The position numbers and the translations under genes are program-made. From contig JANEZZ010002243.1 in NCBI GenBank assembly GCA_026122225.1, positions 990,001 through 1,054,000 on the forward strand: 64,000 bases of DNA. The letters are read 5' to 3'. This document shows positions 11,421-22,384 of the stretch, one piece after another. The notes below the pieces were generated by a model. The model had not been told where the DNA came from. It ran no database searches and was given only the letters and a program-made list of their open reading frames with translations. This stretch comes from Heloderma charlesbogerti (lineage: Eukaryota > Chordata > Lepidosauria > Squamata > Helodermatidae). The number at the start of each line of letters is the position of its first letter. Position 1 is the first letter of the stretch.

Positions 11421-12193
11421 TAGAGCTGTGAGCAAATTGCCTGTTGAAATTCTCCACCTTATTGTAGGCAGAGAAATTTGGGAGGCAACTTCACTGAATT
11501 TCTCCAGGGGGAGGAGAAACTCTCCCAAGTTTCTCCCAGATAGGGCTCCCCATTTGCAGGACTTGTAGCACAGCTGCTGCTGCTAGTAAGGGTTTGGGGG
11601 AGGTTGGTGCTGCAACAGCATCAGTGATCTTGGCAGGCTGGCCACCAGTTTACATCCACCACAATGCAGGTGGGAGCAGTGTTGTGTGTAGCTCCAGGGA
11701 TGAGATGGCATTAGTGCTCTGCCAAATTCTGTCCCTCAATTTCCTGAATTTTTCTCCCCCCATGAAAGAGGCTTCCATTGTTCTGCCTCATTCAGGATGT
11801 TTTATAATGTATTTTATAGTGTTTTTGAGCTTACCTAATCACAGCTAGCCTCCCAGGCTGCCTGAACTTCCTAATCTGCAAAAGGGCTATGGGAGGAATT
11901 ACCTCATGATGCCTTATCATCTTAGCATAAACTGGGTTTCAATTGAAGCGTGGGAAGCTGAGGAAGGTACAGGCTGCCAGAGAGGTGACTGCACAGTCAA
12001 AAACAGGACACTTGCGCTCACTCCTCAGCCACGTCCTACGTTAAGGTAAGCCCAAGAAACCTGAACCCAACCCATGAGAATTTCTCCAACATTTCTTCAC
12101 CATTGAATTTCTTTTCAAAAGCAATTTCTCTTCTATCAAATTGAATGAGAATGGTAGGGAAAAAATGTGGGAGAAATTTTCAGCACAGCACTA
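11421..12193 (+). mobile_element. hAT-like element, family 2 (uninterrupted copy)
   Basis: A 773-bp non-autonomous element. It starts TAGAGCTGTGAGCAAATTG and ends with the reverse complement of TAGTGCTGTGCTGAAAATTT. The 8-bp target duplications are ATCCATGA (11413-11420) and ATCCATGG (12194-12201), 7 of 8 matching, which together with TAG-type ends fits the hAT superfamily. The interior carries paired 'aatttctcc'/'ggagaaatt' hairpins near the ends. No transposase remnant is visible. This copy is the uninterrupted reference for the copies at 29513, 41360 and 61800. Confidence 0.8.
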
Positions 12194-12294
12194 ATCCATG
12201 GTGCTAGTCTCCATGGAGGACTTTCAGAGCTGTGTATGTGGAGGGTTACAGCAGAAATGTTAGATGGGCCTATTTATTGCCATATTGGGGATTG

Positions 12295-12455
12295 TTAGGG
12301 ATAGGTGAGAATTTTGTTTCAATATGGTTTGATAAGTGTTTGCCAGTATTCACAGACTTCTCCATATTTGGAAGAACTCATGAAAACCTTGAGAATGAAA
12401 GGAAACATTGAACTTGGGAGAAACAGAAACTGACAGATTTGCCCATCTGGATCAA
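12295..12455. repeat. Short hAT-like MITE, family 3
   Basis: Begins 'tagggataggtgagaatttt', continues through 'tccatatttggaag', and closes around 'ctgacagatttgcccatc'. The same string of words recurs at 12652, 14186, 14912, 36390 and 39300. TAGGGATGG-type ends suggest a hAT-like MITE of about 150 bp. Confidence 0.5.
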
Positions 12456-12525
12456 GAGCTTTGAGTTCTTAGCTCTTAAGAGTCTGGGTCTGAATCCTTG
12501 TGTGCTCAACCATGTTAGTGCTGCC

Positions 12526-12527
<2 letters not shown>

Positions 12528-12556
<29 letters not shown>
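12528..12556. repeat. (CT)n microsatellite
   Basis: An uninterrupted CT dinucleotide run. Confidence 0.95.
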
Positions 12557-12651
12557 CTGACATGCTCATCATCTTTAATACCTATATGGAAAACAGGTAC
12601 ATCATGGTCTTCTCCATGATAGAAATAGCTGAACATATTTAATTTGGCTGG

Positions 12652-12812
12652 TAGAGATGGGTGAGAATTTTGTTTCAATTTGTTTTTGAACTACAAATTA
12701 CCAGAGAGAGAGAGAGAGAGAGAGAGATCTTCATATTTGGGAGAGAAAGATCATGAAGTTTTAAAAAGTAGAATTTGGGAGAAAGCAAAATTGACAGATT
12801 CATCCATAGTTG
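12652..12812. repeat. Short hAT-like MITE, family 3, with (GA)n inside
   Basis: Starts 'tagagatgggtgagaatttt' and ends near 'gacagattcatccata'. A GA dinucleotide run (12703-12728) has expanded inside. Flanking 8-mers do not match clearly. Confidence 0.5.
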
Positions 12813-13184
12813 GGTATTTGCTAATAATAAGGACTGCACAGTATGCAATACAGCTCATCTGCTTATGGTCCTTGTAGTTTACTAAACTTTGGTTTGTTTC
12901 ACACATGCAGAAGGAACTCTGAGTTTCCCACTACATGAACTTGGAATAAGTAGCCACAGGAGATCAAGCATACCTTGTGAATCTAATAACTTCTATGATA
13001 GCTACATTTCAAATGTGTGTGTTTGTGTGTGTGACTTTCATTTTTTTATTTTTTAGGTGTATGCTTAAAAAAAATTCAGGTACCAATACTGCAAATATAA
13101 TTTGTGAACTGGCTTTTAAACCTGTGTTGGAATTAACAGGGAGAGTAAAAGCATTTCAGTAAGATTAATAACCTTTATTAACAT

Positions 13185-13502
13185 CCCTCTGGAAAACCCT
13201 CCCTCCTGCAGTTCGGGAGGCAGAAAACATGACATCTTTTAAACTCCTCCTGAAAATGCACTCGTTCACCTAGGCTTTCCCTGGGCTGTAAGTAAATTAA
13301 TCATGCCGCTTCATTTTACTGCTCCTTGAATTGTTTTTACTGTAGTTGGACATGTTTTTAATGTTGCATTTTAATGTTGTGTTGTTAATGTTGTGTTTTT
13401 AATATTGTATTTAAATGTATTTTAATGTTTATTCTGAACCATTGGGGGGACTTTATTATATTCAGCAGCGTACAAATGTCACAAATAAATAAATACATAA
13501 AT
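13185..13502 (+). mobile_element. L2/CR1-like LINE 3' end
   Basis: Plus-strand LINE tail: a C-terminal ORF remnant ('cttttaaactcctcctgaaa') followed by a T-rich 3' UTR ('ttttaatgttgt' words) and a terminus 'gtacaaatgtcacaaataaataaata'-like at about 13500. Old and 5'-truncated. Confidence 0.6.
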
Positions 13503-13616
13503 TTATCAGGGAGGTTCTGGACCCCTCTAGAACAGTTGAATGGTATCAAGAACTAGTCCTGTTGGAAAAAATACAGTCTACCGTTTACAGATTTATCACA
13601 CTTATATCTTATCTTT

Positions 13617-13812
13617 TTTTAAAGAGTTCATGGTGGCTTACATGGCTCCACCTCCATTTTATGCTCAGAAGAACCCTCACAACCCTGTGAGGTAGGTTAG
13701 ATTGAGAGAAAGCAAATGGTCCAGGGTCTGCTTCATCGCTGTATGGTGATTTGAACCCAGATCTGTTTGGTCCTAGTTCAAGACTCTAACTCATACATCA
13801 CACTGGATCTCC
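13617..13812 (-). mobile_element. tRNA-derived SINE with MIR/L2-like tail
   Basis: Read on the minus strand, a tRNA-like head with a B-box-like 'gggttcaaatcaccat'-type segment (about 13745-13760) is followed by a tail containing 'acctacctcacagggttgtg' (about 13675-13694), which closely matches the MIR/L2 tail. It is a SINE relic, not a tRNA gene, because the cloverleaf is incomplete and the tail is diagnostic. Confidence 0.7.
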
Positions 13813-14185
13813 CAAAATCATAGAAAATATAGGATGCCATGTTAGCCATTCTTAGGCATTCCCCATTTTGCATCAGATGGTAACTAATTGTAAATAACCT
13901 TTGTAAAAAAAAGGGGCAGCTTTTCATCTTCTACAAACCAACTCCTCCAGATTAGAAGATGCAGATGAGCAGGATTCCATTCACTAATTGGGGTATTAAT
14001 AGCTGTTATGTCCTGGGAAGGGGAGGATAAGGATCACCAGTCACCAAGGACCACGTCATTCATTAGCAGAAGACAGGTGAATAGGAGCAAAGACTAGCTA
14101 AGCAAGTTTTTATTAGCAGCAACCATGGGTGTATACACCAAAACATGTTCCATTGCTTTAAATGGATCCTGCATACATATAAACT

Positions 14186-14330
14186 AGGGTTGGGTGCAAA
14201 TATCATTTAAGTTTGGTTTTGATAAGATTTTAGCAAAAATTCTCAAACTTCACCATATTGGGGACAAGAAGAATGTGAGGTTAAAAAAAAATGAATGTGG
14301 GAAAAACTAAAACTAAACTATTTGTCCATC
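14186..14330. repeat. Short hAT-like MITE, family 3
   Basis: Starts 'tagggttgggtgcaaatatc' and ends near 'ctatttgtccatcc'. Same order of words as the copies at 12295 and 14912, but more diverged. Confidence 0.4.
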
Positions 14331-14911
14331 CAGGCTCAGGACTTTGAGTGCTTTGCTCTTAAAGGTCTGGGTTTGAATGGTGATATCAGAGAAATCCACA
14401 AAAGAATCTAATGAGTTCAGATTTCTATGAATCCAACCCATGTATTCCACAGCTGACCAGCTTTTCCCGAGTCACTCTGTGGACTTGTGGACCTTTAAAA
14501 ACAACAACAACAAACCTTTCCAGGAATTTATACAAATTTAGCCATAGATAAATATGTAACAATAACAACAACAACAAGAAAAACCACTGGCTGAAAATGT
14601 GCATTTCCCACATAGGCTAAATCATGAAAATGCACATGGGGGGGGATTTGTGCATGGGGGATTGCACATTTTTGCAAGTGCAAATTTGCACAAATTTGGG
14701 ATATTGGAAAAAAATCCAATTTCATTAATGAGCAGATGGTGGGATGAAAAGTACCTGACAATTTGTGAAACACAGAACGGATTTTACAAAATCTGTACAC
14801 ACCTTGGGTTGAATCCCTGTTTATTCAACCATTGTTAACAGCTGTATGGCAGGCAGGCACATAATGGTCTTCTCCATGCTGGAAATAGCTGTACCTATTG
14901 AATTTGACCAG

Positions 14912-15062
14912 CACAGATGGGTAAGGATTTCCTTCCAGTTCGTTTTTAATAAGAATTTACCAAAACTTTGTGAAGTTCTTCATATTTGGGAGAGAAAGAA
15001 CTTCAGATTTTAGAGATTCAAATTGTGGGGAAAAGTGAAATTGACAGATTCTCCCATCCCTA
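14912..15062. repeat. Short hAT-like MITE, family 3 (best preserved right end)
   Basis: Starts near 'cagatgggtaaggatttcc' and ends 'gacagattctcccatcccta' at 15062. The CATCCCTA terminus is the shared hAT-like end. It is about 150 bp and without coding capacity. Confidence 0.5.
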
Positions 15063-15185
15063 ATCTAACACATCAAAGTGCTATTCCATGTAACTGTGTA
15101 CTTAGGTCAAGGCATGCCAACAGCTACATATGTCTTTGCAACATTATCAATTATATTACACTTTTGAAAACGGTATGAGTTAAGG

Positions 15186-15323
15186 CAGCCTCACCCAACC
15201 TGGTGAGTCCAGACATTGTTGGACTCCAACCTTCCCTCAGCCAGCATGGCCAGTGGTCAGGAATGAATGATGAGAGATGTAATCCAAAACATCTGGAGGG
15301 CACCAAGTTGGTGGAGGCTGGGT
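15186..15323. repeat. 137-bp hAT-like MITE copy (diverged)
   Basis: Left arm 'cacccaacctggtg', centre 'cagccagcatggccagtggt', right arm 'atctggagggcaccaagttg'. The arms are inverted repeats. It matches the complete copies at 23066 and 35056. Confidence 0.55.
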
Positions 15324-16398
15324 AAGTGCATTAGAAAGTATTTGCTTATTTTAGATCATGGTGCGGAACCTGATATCAGTTTCAAATGATCAAACAGCAG
15401 AGTACAAAGACACAGGCAAGATAAGACAGAAGAAGACACCATTGGGTTTGTTGAATCTAGCTGAACCAAAGAAAGCTGAGATTTCTTTGAACACTTCTGG
15501 CTGCAGCTACAATGACTTTGGAATTCCCATCACAAGCTGGCTTGCCATGCTGATTTCCTAAGTTCTGACACACAAAAGGTGTCCCTTCAGAAGACCTTTG
15601 ACTTTAGGAAGGACTCTGGAATTCTGAAGGGTGATAAAGCTGATTTTAAATTTACTGCTGCCTCCTGAGAGTGTTGGTTTTTAGTTTTGTTGTTCAATTG
15701 GGTTTTAAATTGCTTTTTAATGGGTTTTATTGTTCTTAACTGTACAAAAAATGCACCTTTGTGTTGTGTTTAGACTTCCAGAAGTTAAAGTGCCAAAGGC
15801 AGAGCGTTGCCTAGCAGGATCACAGCATATAAGAAGGCATCCAAATTAGGGTTGCCAAGAGCATGTCAGTCAGAATGCCTGCCCGCTAAATCCCTCTCAG
15901 GAGTGGGTAGAAATCTGGGGAAAAAAATAGGCATAGCAGAGACCTATTGAGATCTTCAGCTAGTGGGAGAAGGACATGGTAGTGTAAGGGGACTGGCAGA
16001 ACCTTCACCTAACACACAACACAAAAAGAGAGCCACCATGTGAGGTCTGGTCTCTTAGGGTTGAGGCCTACAGAGACAAAAAGAAAAATGGTCAAGCTTA
16101 GAGGCCTGGAGTTTTTGGTTGGGAGGGGGTAACCCTGAGAGGATTAGTTTCATTTCCCCAGTTAAGTTTCATTTCTTCGTTTGAAACAGTAATTTAAGTT
16201 TTGGGGGAGGAGGGGATCAAATGAGAGAGTCAGAAAGACCAGAGCAGTGAGACCAGAGCCAGAGGACCAGACCAGGAAGCAGCAACCTAGAGGAGTCTAA
16301 GTGCAGCTAGGGTAAAGGAACTTGTGTTTTGCCACTTTTATTTTCCTTTAATGCCTTTTGTATCACTCAGCTCTATTGTGTAAATACATTTAGTTGTG
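15324..16398. other. Spacer upstream of the retrovirus
   Basis: No recognised gene. The sequence just before the 5' LTR continues directly into the sequence just after the 3' LTR, so the provirus split a single host segment between 16402 and 22734. Confidence 0.4.
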
Positions 16399-16402
16399 AT
16401 TT

Positions 16403-16746
16403 TGTAGTAAAAATGTAACCTAAAGCCATTGTATGTGTCTTAAGCAGCACGTAGTACTGTAAGAGCTGCGCATGCCTGGAATGAGCGGACAGTAACCCTA
16501 AGATAAGGTTGCTAGGCAAACCGCTGGCAACCAATCAAAAGTAACACGCTGGCTGAGGAATGCAAGCTAAGTGATAAAACTGTAGCGTGGGGGTTGCCGA
16601 GGGTCGACTCTGCTTTTGAGCACGAGCTCCTTTGTCAAACTGTTTCCAAACAATAAAATCCAGTTGGATCCAGCCTGAAGTTGACTCTCCTCTTTGGGGC
16701 AAATTGGACTAGACTCCAGGGGGTGAAACTAGCATTTTGTGCAACA
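16403..16746 (+). repeat. 5' LTR of the endogenous retrovirus
   Basis: A direct repeat of 22385-22729. It carries a CCAAT box (within 'ggcaaccaatcaaaag', about 16526-16541), a possible TATA-like 'gataaaac' near 16574 and an AATAAA polyadenylation signal at 16652-16657. It ends CA at 16746. A candidate primer-binding site starts with TGG at 16750, but I could not match it to a tRNA. Confidence 0.9.
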
Positions 16747-17009
16747 ATTTGGCGAGCTGTCAGGAGTCCCTTGGACCACCCTGGGGTCAAACGACAGAAC
16801 CGGCGAAGGTGCCTGTGGGGTGCGCCGGACCACCTTTGAGGTCTGCCATGGCACCAGAGAACAGGGGTCGGGACACCCAGGAGGTTAAAGGCGTGGACTC
16901 CATTGATTGAGTCAACCAGGCTGAACGGGTCTGAAGAGACGGCACTAGGGTGCTGGGCAGAGTAAGTATTTGACTTCCCTTCTGTCTTTCTGTTTGAGTT
17001 GCCTTCGGA

Positions 17010-17125
17010 GCATCTGAGGTTTGTCAGGCTCTGTGTAAGCGTCTGAGGTTTGTCAGACTCTGTGTAAGCGTCTGAGGTTTGTCAGACTCTGTGTAAGCAT
17101 CGGAGGTTTGTCAGGCTCCGTGTAT
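17010..17125 (+). repeat. Four 29-bp tandem repeats in the retroviral leader
   Basis: Units start at 17010, 17039, 17068 and 17097, each built on 'gtctgaggtttgtcag' plus 'ctctgtgtaa'. They lie in the leader between the LTR and the gag start, downstream of a 'gtaagt' word at 16961-16966 that could be a leader splice donor. Confidence 0.85.
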
Positions 17126-17148
17126 GGTTTCAAATAGAGGTAGGCACA

Positions 17149-17480
17149 ATGGGGTCGGGTAGCTCCCATTTAGAAAGCTCTGCCACTCCCTTGGGATGCA
17201 TGCTAAAGAACTTTAGTAAAGTCAAAGATAATTATGGCACTAAGATGTCGAAAGGCAAGCTGGTTACACTCTGTCAATTGGAATGGCTTCATTTGGAGTC
17301 AACTGGCCAGATATCGGCTCCTTTAATGAGGCCACAATTAGAAAAGTGCACGTTATTGTTGTAAATAATGGGCAATGGGATCAATTTGCCTATATTGATT
17401 GTTAGTTGAATCAGTGCGGAAAGAATCCCCCTTAGTTACAGAAGTGTAAATGTGTAAATATGTTACTGGCAAAAGACCGC
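17149..17480 (+). pseudogene. gag: Broken gag, matrix N-terminus
   Basis: Begins with an ATG followed by a Gly codon, as expected for a myristoylated matrix protein. The first about 50 codons resemble gammaretroviral matrix, including a KLVTLCQLEW block. A frameshift near 17310 and a stop near 17400 break the frame. In an intact virus this domain targets Gag to the plasma membrane. Confidence 0.75.
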
Positions 17481-17697
17481 AGGGGCAAGAGACCACGGGT
17501 GCTGTCTGAATCAAGTAGTGAGATAGATTTGCCTCAGGGAAAGTGAGGTTATCAGCATTTGGATAAGCGCCGACCAAAATCCACTGAAGGCGAGAAAAGG
17601 TTGAATATAAAGTTCAATATTGTAAAGTCATGATGGTATGCTCCGAGGTGAAGCCCAAAGCCCCTGTTCTCCCTGATTCAAGCCCCACGGAAGGAGC

Positions 17698-17946
17698 TTG
17701 AAGACTAGGAGACCCTGCCCAAGGTGCCCTGAGCTCCCCCCGGTCTTATTCGGTCTGTTAGGTTGGGAGGAGAAGTTGTTGGGGGAGAGAGGGGGCCCTC
17801 CAGAAACAGTTTGTCTGCCACTGTATCCAAGTTTGTTAAAAGAAGCAAAAGCAGTTGAAAAAGTTGCAACTTCTGAAGAAAGAGATTTGTTTGACGTCTT
17901 AAAGAATGTGGCAAAATCAAGAAACAAAGACAGAGCAAGTTCTTAA
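17698..17946 (+). pseudogene. gag: Gag middle-region remnant
   Basis: An 82-codon open stretch, Pro-rich and then Lys/Glu-rich. It contains LPLYPSL, a Pro-Tyr-rich string of the kind found between matrix and capsid in gammaretroviral Gag, where YPxL-like motifs can recruit budding machinery. The sequence before it (17480-17690) is broken, and capsid homology after it was not found. Confidence 0.5.
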
Positions 17947-18042
17947 AATATCAGAGTCTGTGTAAGCTTATCTCTGTCAGCCTACTCAGAGCAGAGCCAA
18001 GGGTTTAGCCTTAGCAAGCAGAGAGGCTGGAAGGTGTCTGTG

Positions 18043-18545
18043 AGCGTTGCCCTTATTTTCGCCGTAGTCTACATAATCTTTACGTAGACTACAGCGACCA
18101 AATAAGGAACGCGAATAGCGGCTCCCTATGGGGGCTGCCATTAGCCGTATGTGCTTTTTTTTTTTTTTTAAGTCACCCGTGATAGGCTACGTGACGATTT
18201 ACGTAGCCTATCACGGCTGACTTTGCAAATCTAGCCATGATAGGCTACATTAATTGTCATGTAGCCTATCATGGGGGCGTGTTTTTTTTTCTAGTTTTAT
18301 TGGAATGGCGGTGGCGGCAGCCGGTCGAAAGATCGGCTGCCGCCCCCGTCCCTGACGAAGACCCGACGAACCGCCGCCGGGACCTGCCGCCGGGAGGGAC
18401 ATTCGGGAAAGGTAAGTCCCGTCCCGGGGGGGGTGCGGGGGGCAGGGGGTGTGCGGAGAATTTCTCCCCAAAACTTCTTCGGGGGGCCGAACACGTTGGC
18501 GCTCGGCCCCCCGAAGTTTCGGGGAGAAATTCTCCACCAACCCTA
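18043..18545 (+). mobile_element. Palindrome-array hAT-like element C (alpha end lost), inside the retrovirus
   Basis: Subfamily 2. Three core palindromes are centred near 18079, 18196 and 18254 (spacings about 118 and 58 bp), exactly as in H and I. The beta end folds on itself through GGAGAATTTCTCCCC and GGGGAGAAATTCTCC and closes CCCTA at 18545. AGGTAAGT at 18410-18417 points to the right end. The left part begins abruptly at 'gcgttgcccttatt', which matches the middle of element I, so the alpha end was lost. Poly-T (about 18157-18170) precedes the second palindrome. Confidence 0.85.
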
Positions 18546-18875
18546 ATCACAGCTAGAAAGCTGAGCAGCACTGCTCTGTTCTTATCTGTGGAGGAATCTA
18601 GAAGAGGTGTAAGGTTACACCTTCCCCATTCGAACTGATGAAGAGACACAGAGCTTTTGTTAAAAACATCCCTTCTTTATGGCCCAAAGCCTTCTTTGTT
18701 AGAGGTACTCTGCACATGGAATGGAACTTTAGACAGTTAAAGACTTGCCGTAAAAAGTACTGTAAGGCTTGTCATAGCCTTTATCTCCTGTTGTTGTAGA
18801 TTGTGTGTTTGTTTGTGATCAGCTCAGTGTGCAGTTTAATTTGTGATTTCAACACTCAGATAAAAAGCTGTATTT

Positions 18876-19276
18876 GATTGAAAGAACTGGGTATATTTAG
18901 CCTTGAGAAGAGAAGACTGAGAGGAGATCTGATAGCACTCTTCAAGTACTTAAAAGGTTGTCCCAGAGAGGAAGGCCAGGATCACTTCTCGATCATCCCA
19001 GAGTGCAGGACACGGAATAATAGGCTCAAGTGACAGGAAGCTGGATTCTGGCTTAACATCAGGAGAAATGTCCTAACTGTTAGAGCAATGTGACAATGGA
19101 ACCCATTACCTAAGGAGGTGGTGGGCTCTCCCACACTGGAGGCATTCAAGATGAGGCTGGACAGCCATCTGTCAGGGATGCTCTGACTTGGATTCCTGCA
19201 CTGAGCAGGGGGTTGGACTCGATGGCCTTGTAGGCCCCTTCCAACCCTACTATTCTATGATTCTATGATTTCCAAG
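18876..19276 (+). mobile_element. CR1 LINE 3' end inside the retrovirus
   Basis: A well-preserved CR1 3' terminal piece. It contains the end of ORF2 ('gagaggagatctgatagcac', 'gattctggcttaacatcagg') and the 3' UTR, ending in the ATTCTATGATTCTATG-type repeat at about 19255-19270. It is 5'-truncated and inserted in the provirus after integration. Confidence 0.9.
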
Positions 19277-20099
19277 GCTTTGATTTCATTTACCCTAATG
19301 AAGCATACGGATACAAATTGCTAGAGATTCACGGACTACAAAGGAAACAGCCTTCAAAAAGTTCAAAGAGAAACTACGAAAGTTAGTTTCCCTTTAAAAA
19401 GGGGGGCAGCAAATTCTCTTAACTTAAGAGGTGAGAGGGAAAGAGTCCCCCACTCTCCCATGATACTTCTAAGCCCAGCTGTGTTTCTGAAGCCTAAGAA
19501 AGTTCCTGCCCCATGTGTTCCAGCTCTTTCTCAAAATCTGAACTGTTCTGACATTCCATTTGCTCAGAGGCAAACCTGACACTCTGCCAAAACTCATGCA
19601 GTGTGGAGTTGCCGATGCAAAAATGGTGGCTTAGAACTCTTTGTATGTATGAGAATGCCCTTCCCCTGATTTTGATGGGCCCTGACCATGCAGTCAGAGG
19701 AGCAGTATAATTGTTAGATCTGCTCCACCATGCCCTACCATACAAAACAAATGTCTTCCAGTCATGGTGTTAGATTTTAATGATATGAAAAAGGTATAAA
19801 AGAAGGCAGAAGAAAGTAGCAGACAAAAAGGCTTAAAGAAGAAAGAGAGCTTATCCCAAATGTGTGTCGTTGAAATTAGTAAGAAGATCTAAGCAAGTGA
19901 GTCTCTGTCGAAGCAATGGAAAACAGCCTAACTTGCAGAGAAGACAAAGAGTTAAAACTGGTGCATGGCACAGAGAATTTGAAACATGATCTGCAGAACA
20001 GGCAAGCCAAAAGATAAGTGTGCCTGTTACAAGAGGGAGGCTATAGTAGCCATAAAAAAGGGGCGAAGCCCCCATATGAAGCTTTAACAAAAATATTAC

Positions 20100-20215
20100 C
20101 CACTAGAACTGGACAATTAAAATAAAACAGGCTTTTCTTAAATTGAAGCAAGCCTTAATATCACCGCCTGCTTTAGCCTTATCAGACCCCAGATCATGAA
20201 GTTTTTAGAGCTATG
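20100..20215 (+). pseudogene. pol: Displaced reverse transcriptase fragment
   Basis: A short reading frame with AFLKLKQALISPPALALSD, matching the end of the gammaretroviral reverse transcriptase region. It lies upstream of the nucleocapsid and protease remnants, which is out of normal gag-pro-pol order. A stop follows within about 20 codons. Confidence 0.65.
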
Positions 20216-20334
20216 GTGCACATGAGAGCACATGAAAAGAGTGCCCTTCCTGAAAAAAGAAAAAGGCAATGCTGGCAGCCACCATGGGCGGAGATATAAA
20301 CCACAGCTTGAGAGCACAGAAGTGGCCGGGGGGG

Positions 20335-20425
20335 GGCAGAAAAAGAAAGGGCCTACCGGGGCTCAATAAATGTGCGTATTGCCGAGAGAAGAAACATTGG
20401 AAGAAAGATTGTCCATAGTTGAAAG
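20335..20425 (+). pseudogene. gag: Nucleocapsid zinc knuckle remnant
   Basis: A single CCHC knuckle with correct C-x2-C-x4-H-x4-C spacing: Cys codons at 20371 and 20380, His at 20395 and Cys at 20410. A stop follows at 20416. One knuckle is the class I pattern. The domain would bind genomic RNA. Confidence 0.8.
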
Positions 20426-20559
20426 AGAAGAAAAAAGAGACTCACCCTGAAGGCTGCCAAACGCGGGCAGGGTCCTCCGGGGCTGGGGGGGAATCTAGCT
20501 AAAAGGTCACCACCCTACGAACAAACACTCTGGAGAATCCCAAGGTAAAAGTAAGGGTT

Positions 20560-20850
20560 GGTGGCAGGGACTGTGAGGCCCTAGTAGATACTGGAGCCAC
20601 ATTTTCTATGATCCCTGTGAAGCCCCCCCCCCCCGGCGAGAGAAAGTGGAAAGCATGTAACTGTAAAAGGAATTAAAGAAAAAAAAACATACTAAATTGC
20701 CCATGTGTAAGCCCCTCCTCATGAAGACTGGAAATAACACACTGGAACATGCCTTTGTAGTTTCATCTGCATACCTGGTTGCCCTCTTGGAGCGGGACTT
20801 GTTAACAAAACTGCAAGCTAAAATCTTCTTCCATGATAATCAGATTGTAG
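20560..20850 (+). pseudogene. pol: Retroviral protease and start of reverse transcriptase, broken
   Basis: The aspartic protease active-site motif DTGA is at 20587-20598. Further on (about 20697-20850) lies the protease C-terminal/RT N-terminal block, recognisable by ERDLLTKL in place of the usual GRDLL-type motif. C-run and A-run frameshifts (about 20620-20690) separate the two. Confidence 0.75.
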
Positions 20851-21029
20851 TACACAGCTGCCAGCAATGCAGGGCTCAAATTAGCAGATGGCCCTTCAAG
20901 CAATCGAGATTGTGTCAGAGGCCAAAGGGACTGAGATTTTATAGAATGTTAATCCATGTGTGTGGGCAGACAGAACCCCTGCCCAAGCAAATGCATAACG
21001 CCAGTTAAAATCTTCTTTAAAAAGGGAGA

Positions 21030-21225
21030 GCCCTGTGTGCGTAAGGCAGTATCCTCTAAAGAAAGCCATCCGTGCAGGCTTGAAGCCGCTCATTGAGAAG
21101 TTCAAAAAAATTATGGTTAGCTAATAAAGGGATCATCCCCCTTTAACACCCCGATTTGGGGTGCGCCCGAGGCAAATAGCACCTCCTCCAGGTTGGACCA
21201 AGACCTGAGAGCAGTGGCTAACTGC
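21030..21225 (+). pseudogene. pol: Reverse transcriptase N-terminal fragment
   Basis: Encodes an interrupted block resembling the gammaretroviral RT fingers region, ending with a QDLRAV string near 21200. Frameshifts and stops break it. Homology then jumps to integrase near 21280, so the polymerase core and RNase H are deleted at this point. Confidence 0.65.
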
Positions 21226-21279
21226 CCTTTGTGCTGTGCCTCAAAAACAATTCAAAAATGTTTGAGCCCCCAGCTCAAA

Positions 21280-22025
21280 TGAGAAGTCTCCCATGCGCTT
21301 ACTATCCTTTTCAAAGATTTCAAATTGACTTTTCAGAGTTGCCCCAAACTCATGGCTATCAGTACCTGCTAGTAATGATAAAAGCAATTGACTGCACCGC
21401 ACAGACAGTAGCCAAGATCCTGTTAAAAAGTAACCCCTAAGCTCTTGTTACCTAAAGAGAGTGAATCAAATCAGGGGCCCCATTTTGTTGGACAAGTGAC
21501 GCAAATAGTGGCCCAGGCATAACAAACTAACTAAAAGCTACACCCCCCCTTAGAAACCTCAATCCACAAGTCAAGTTGAGAAGATGAACTGCACCTTAAA
21601 GACAATGCTCACTAGAATTTGTTTAAAAATTAAGTTGAAAGGCCATAGGCCTTGCCAATCACCTTGACTCGAGTACGGTGCACCCCAAAGGGAAGTATTA
21701 AATTGACACCCTTTAAACGTTCCATAAGCGCCCACCTCGGATATTACCTATGGCTGACAGCTTAAATGTAAATTTAGAAGTAAGAGTTTTAAGATTCAAG
21801 ATTGTGTTACTGCCTTGCAGTCTGTTTTGTTTTCACAGGTTTGTGACACCTCACCAATCCTGGACTTTAGACGCTCCAGTGCATAATCTGAATCCCAGTG
21901 ACTGGGTGCTAATCCAGTCCTAGAAAGATGAACCACCTACCAAGAAGTGGAAGGGTCTGTTTCAGATCCTACTTACCACTCCCATTGCTATAAAAGTCGC
22001 TAAAAGGAAAAAGTGGATTCATCAC
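21280..22025 (+). pseudogene. pol: Integrase remnants
   Basis: About 21290-21400 carries the start of the catalytic core, with a PFQRFQIDFSE-type string containing the first catalytic Asp and a YQYLLVM strand. About 21550-21720 and 21960-22025 hold the C-terminal part, ending in a KKWIHHT string. Stops and deletions interrupt the whole. Integrase would join viral DNA to host DNA. Confidence 0.7.
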
Positions 22026-22384
22026 ACTGAATAAAGGCATCACCTGCACCAGAGAGGGTCACACCGGAAGCTGACCCACCTGAAGGTCACCGTTGGAATA
22101 ATGAACCCCTGAAAGGACTCAAGTAGCTCTACAGAAAGAGGGCACTCTCGTTTCAAGGGTTCCTGATGAACGGAACAAAACTGAGTTCCAAAAGTTCAAA
22201 AAAAATGTGTTTTTGTTGTCAACATTCTAGTAGCTAAAACAAAGGTGTCCTAGGCCTCACTTGCTGTTTAGAGAAAACCATCAATGCCACAGCGATAATA
22301 GTTTCAGTTTGCGCCTTTAAGTGCGTAGTCCACCGCTGGACCAAAGAGAGTATAAATTTGAGAAAAGCCTTTTGAGGGGGGAAT

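Noticed and set aside
17698..17946. Independent host exon
   Set aside because: Position between the LTRs, broken neighbours and the Pro-Tyr string fit a gag remnant better.
18237..18638. 133-codon open frame in element C
   Set aside because: GC-rich palindromic transposon sequence with overlapping open frames on both strands; no domain.
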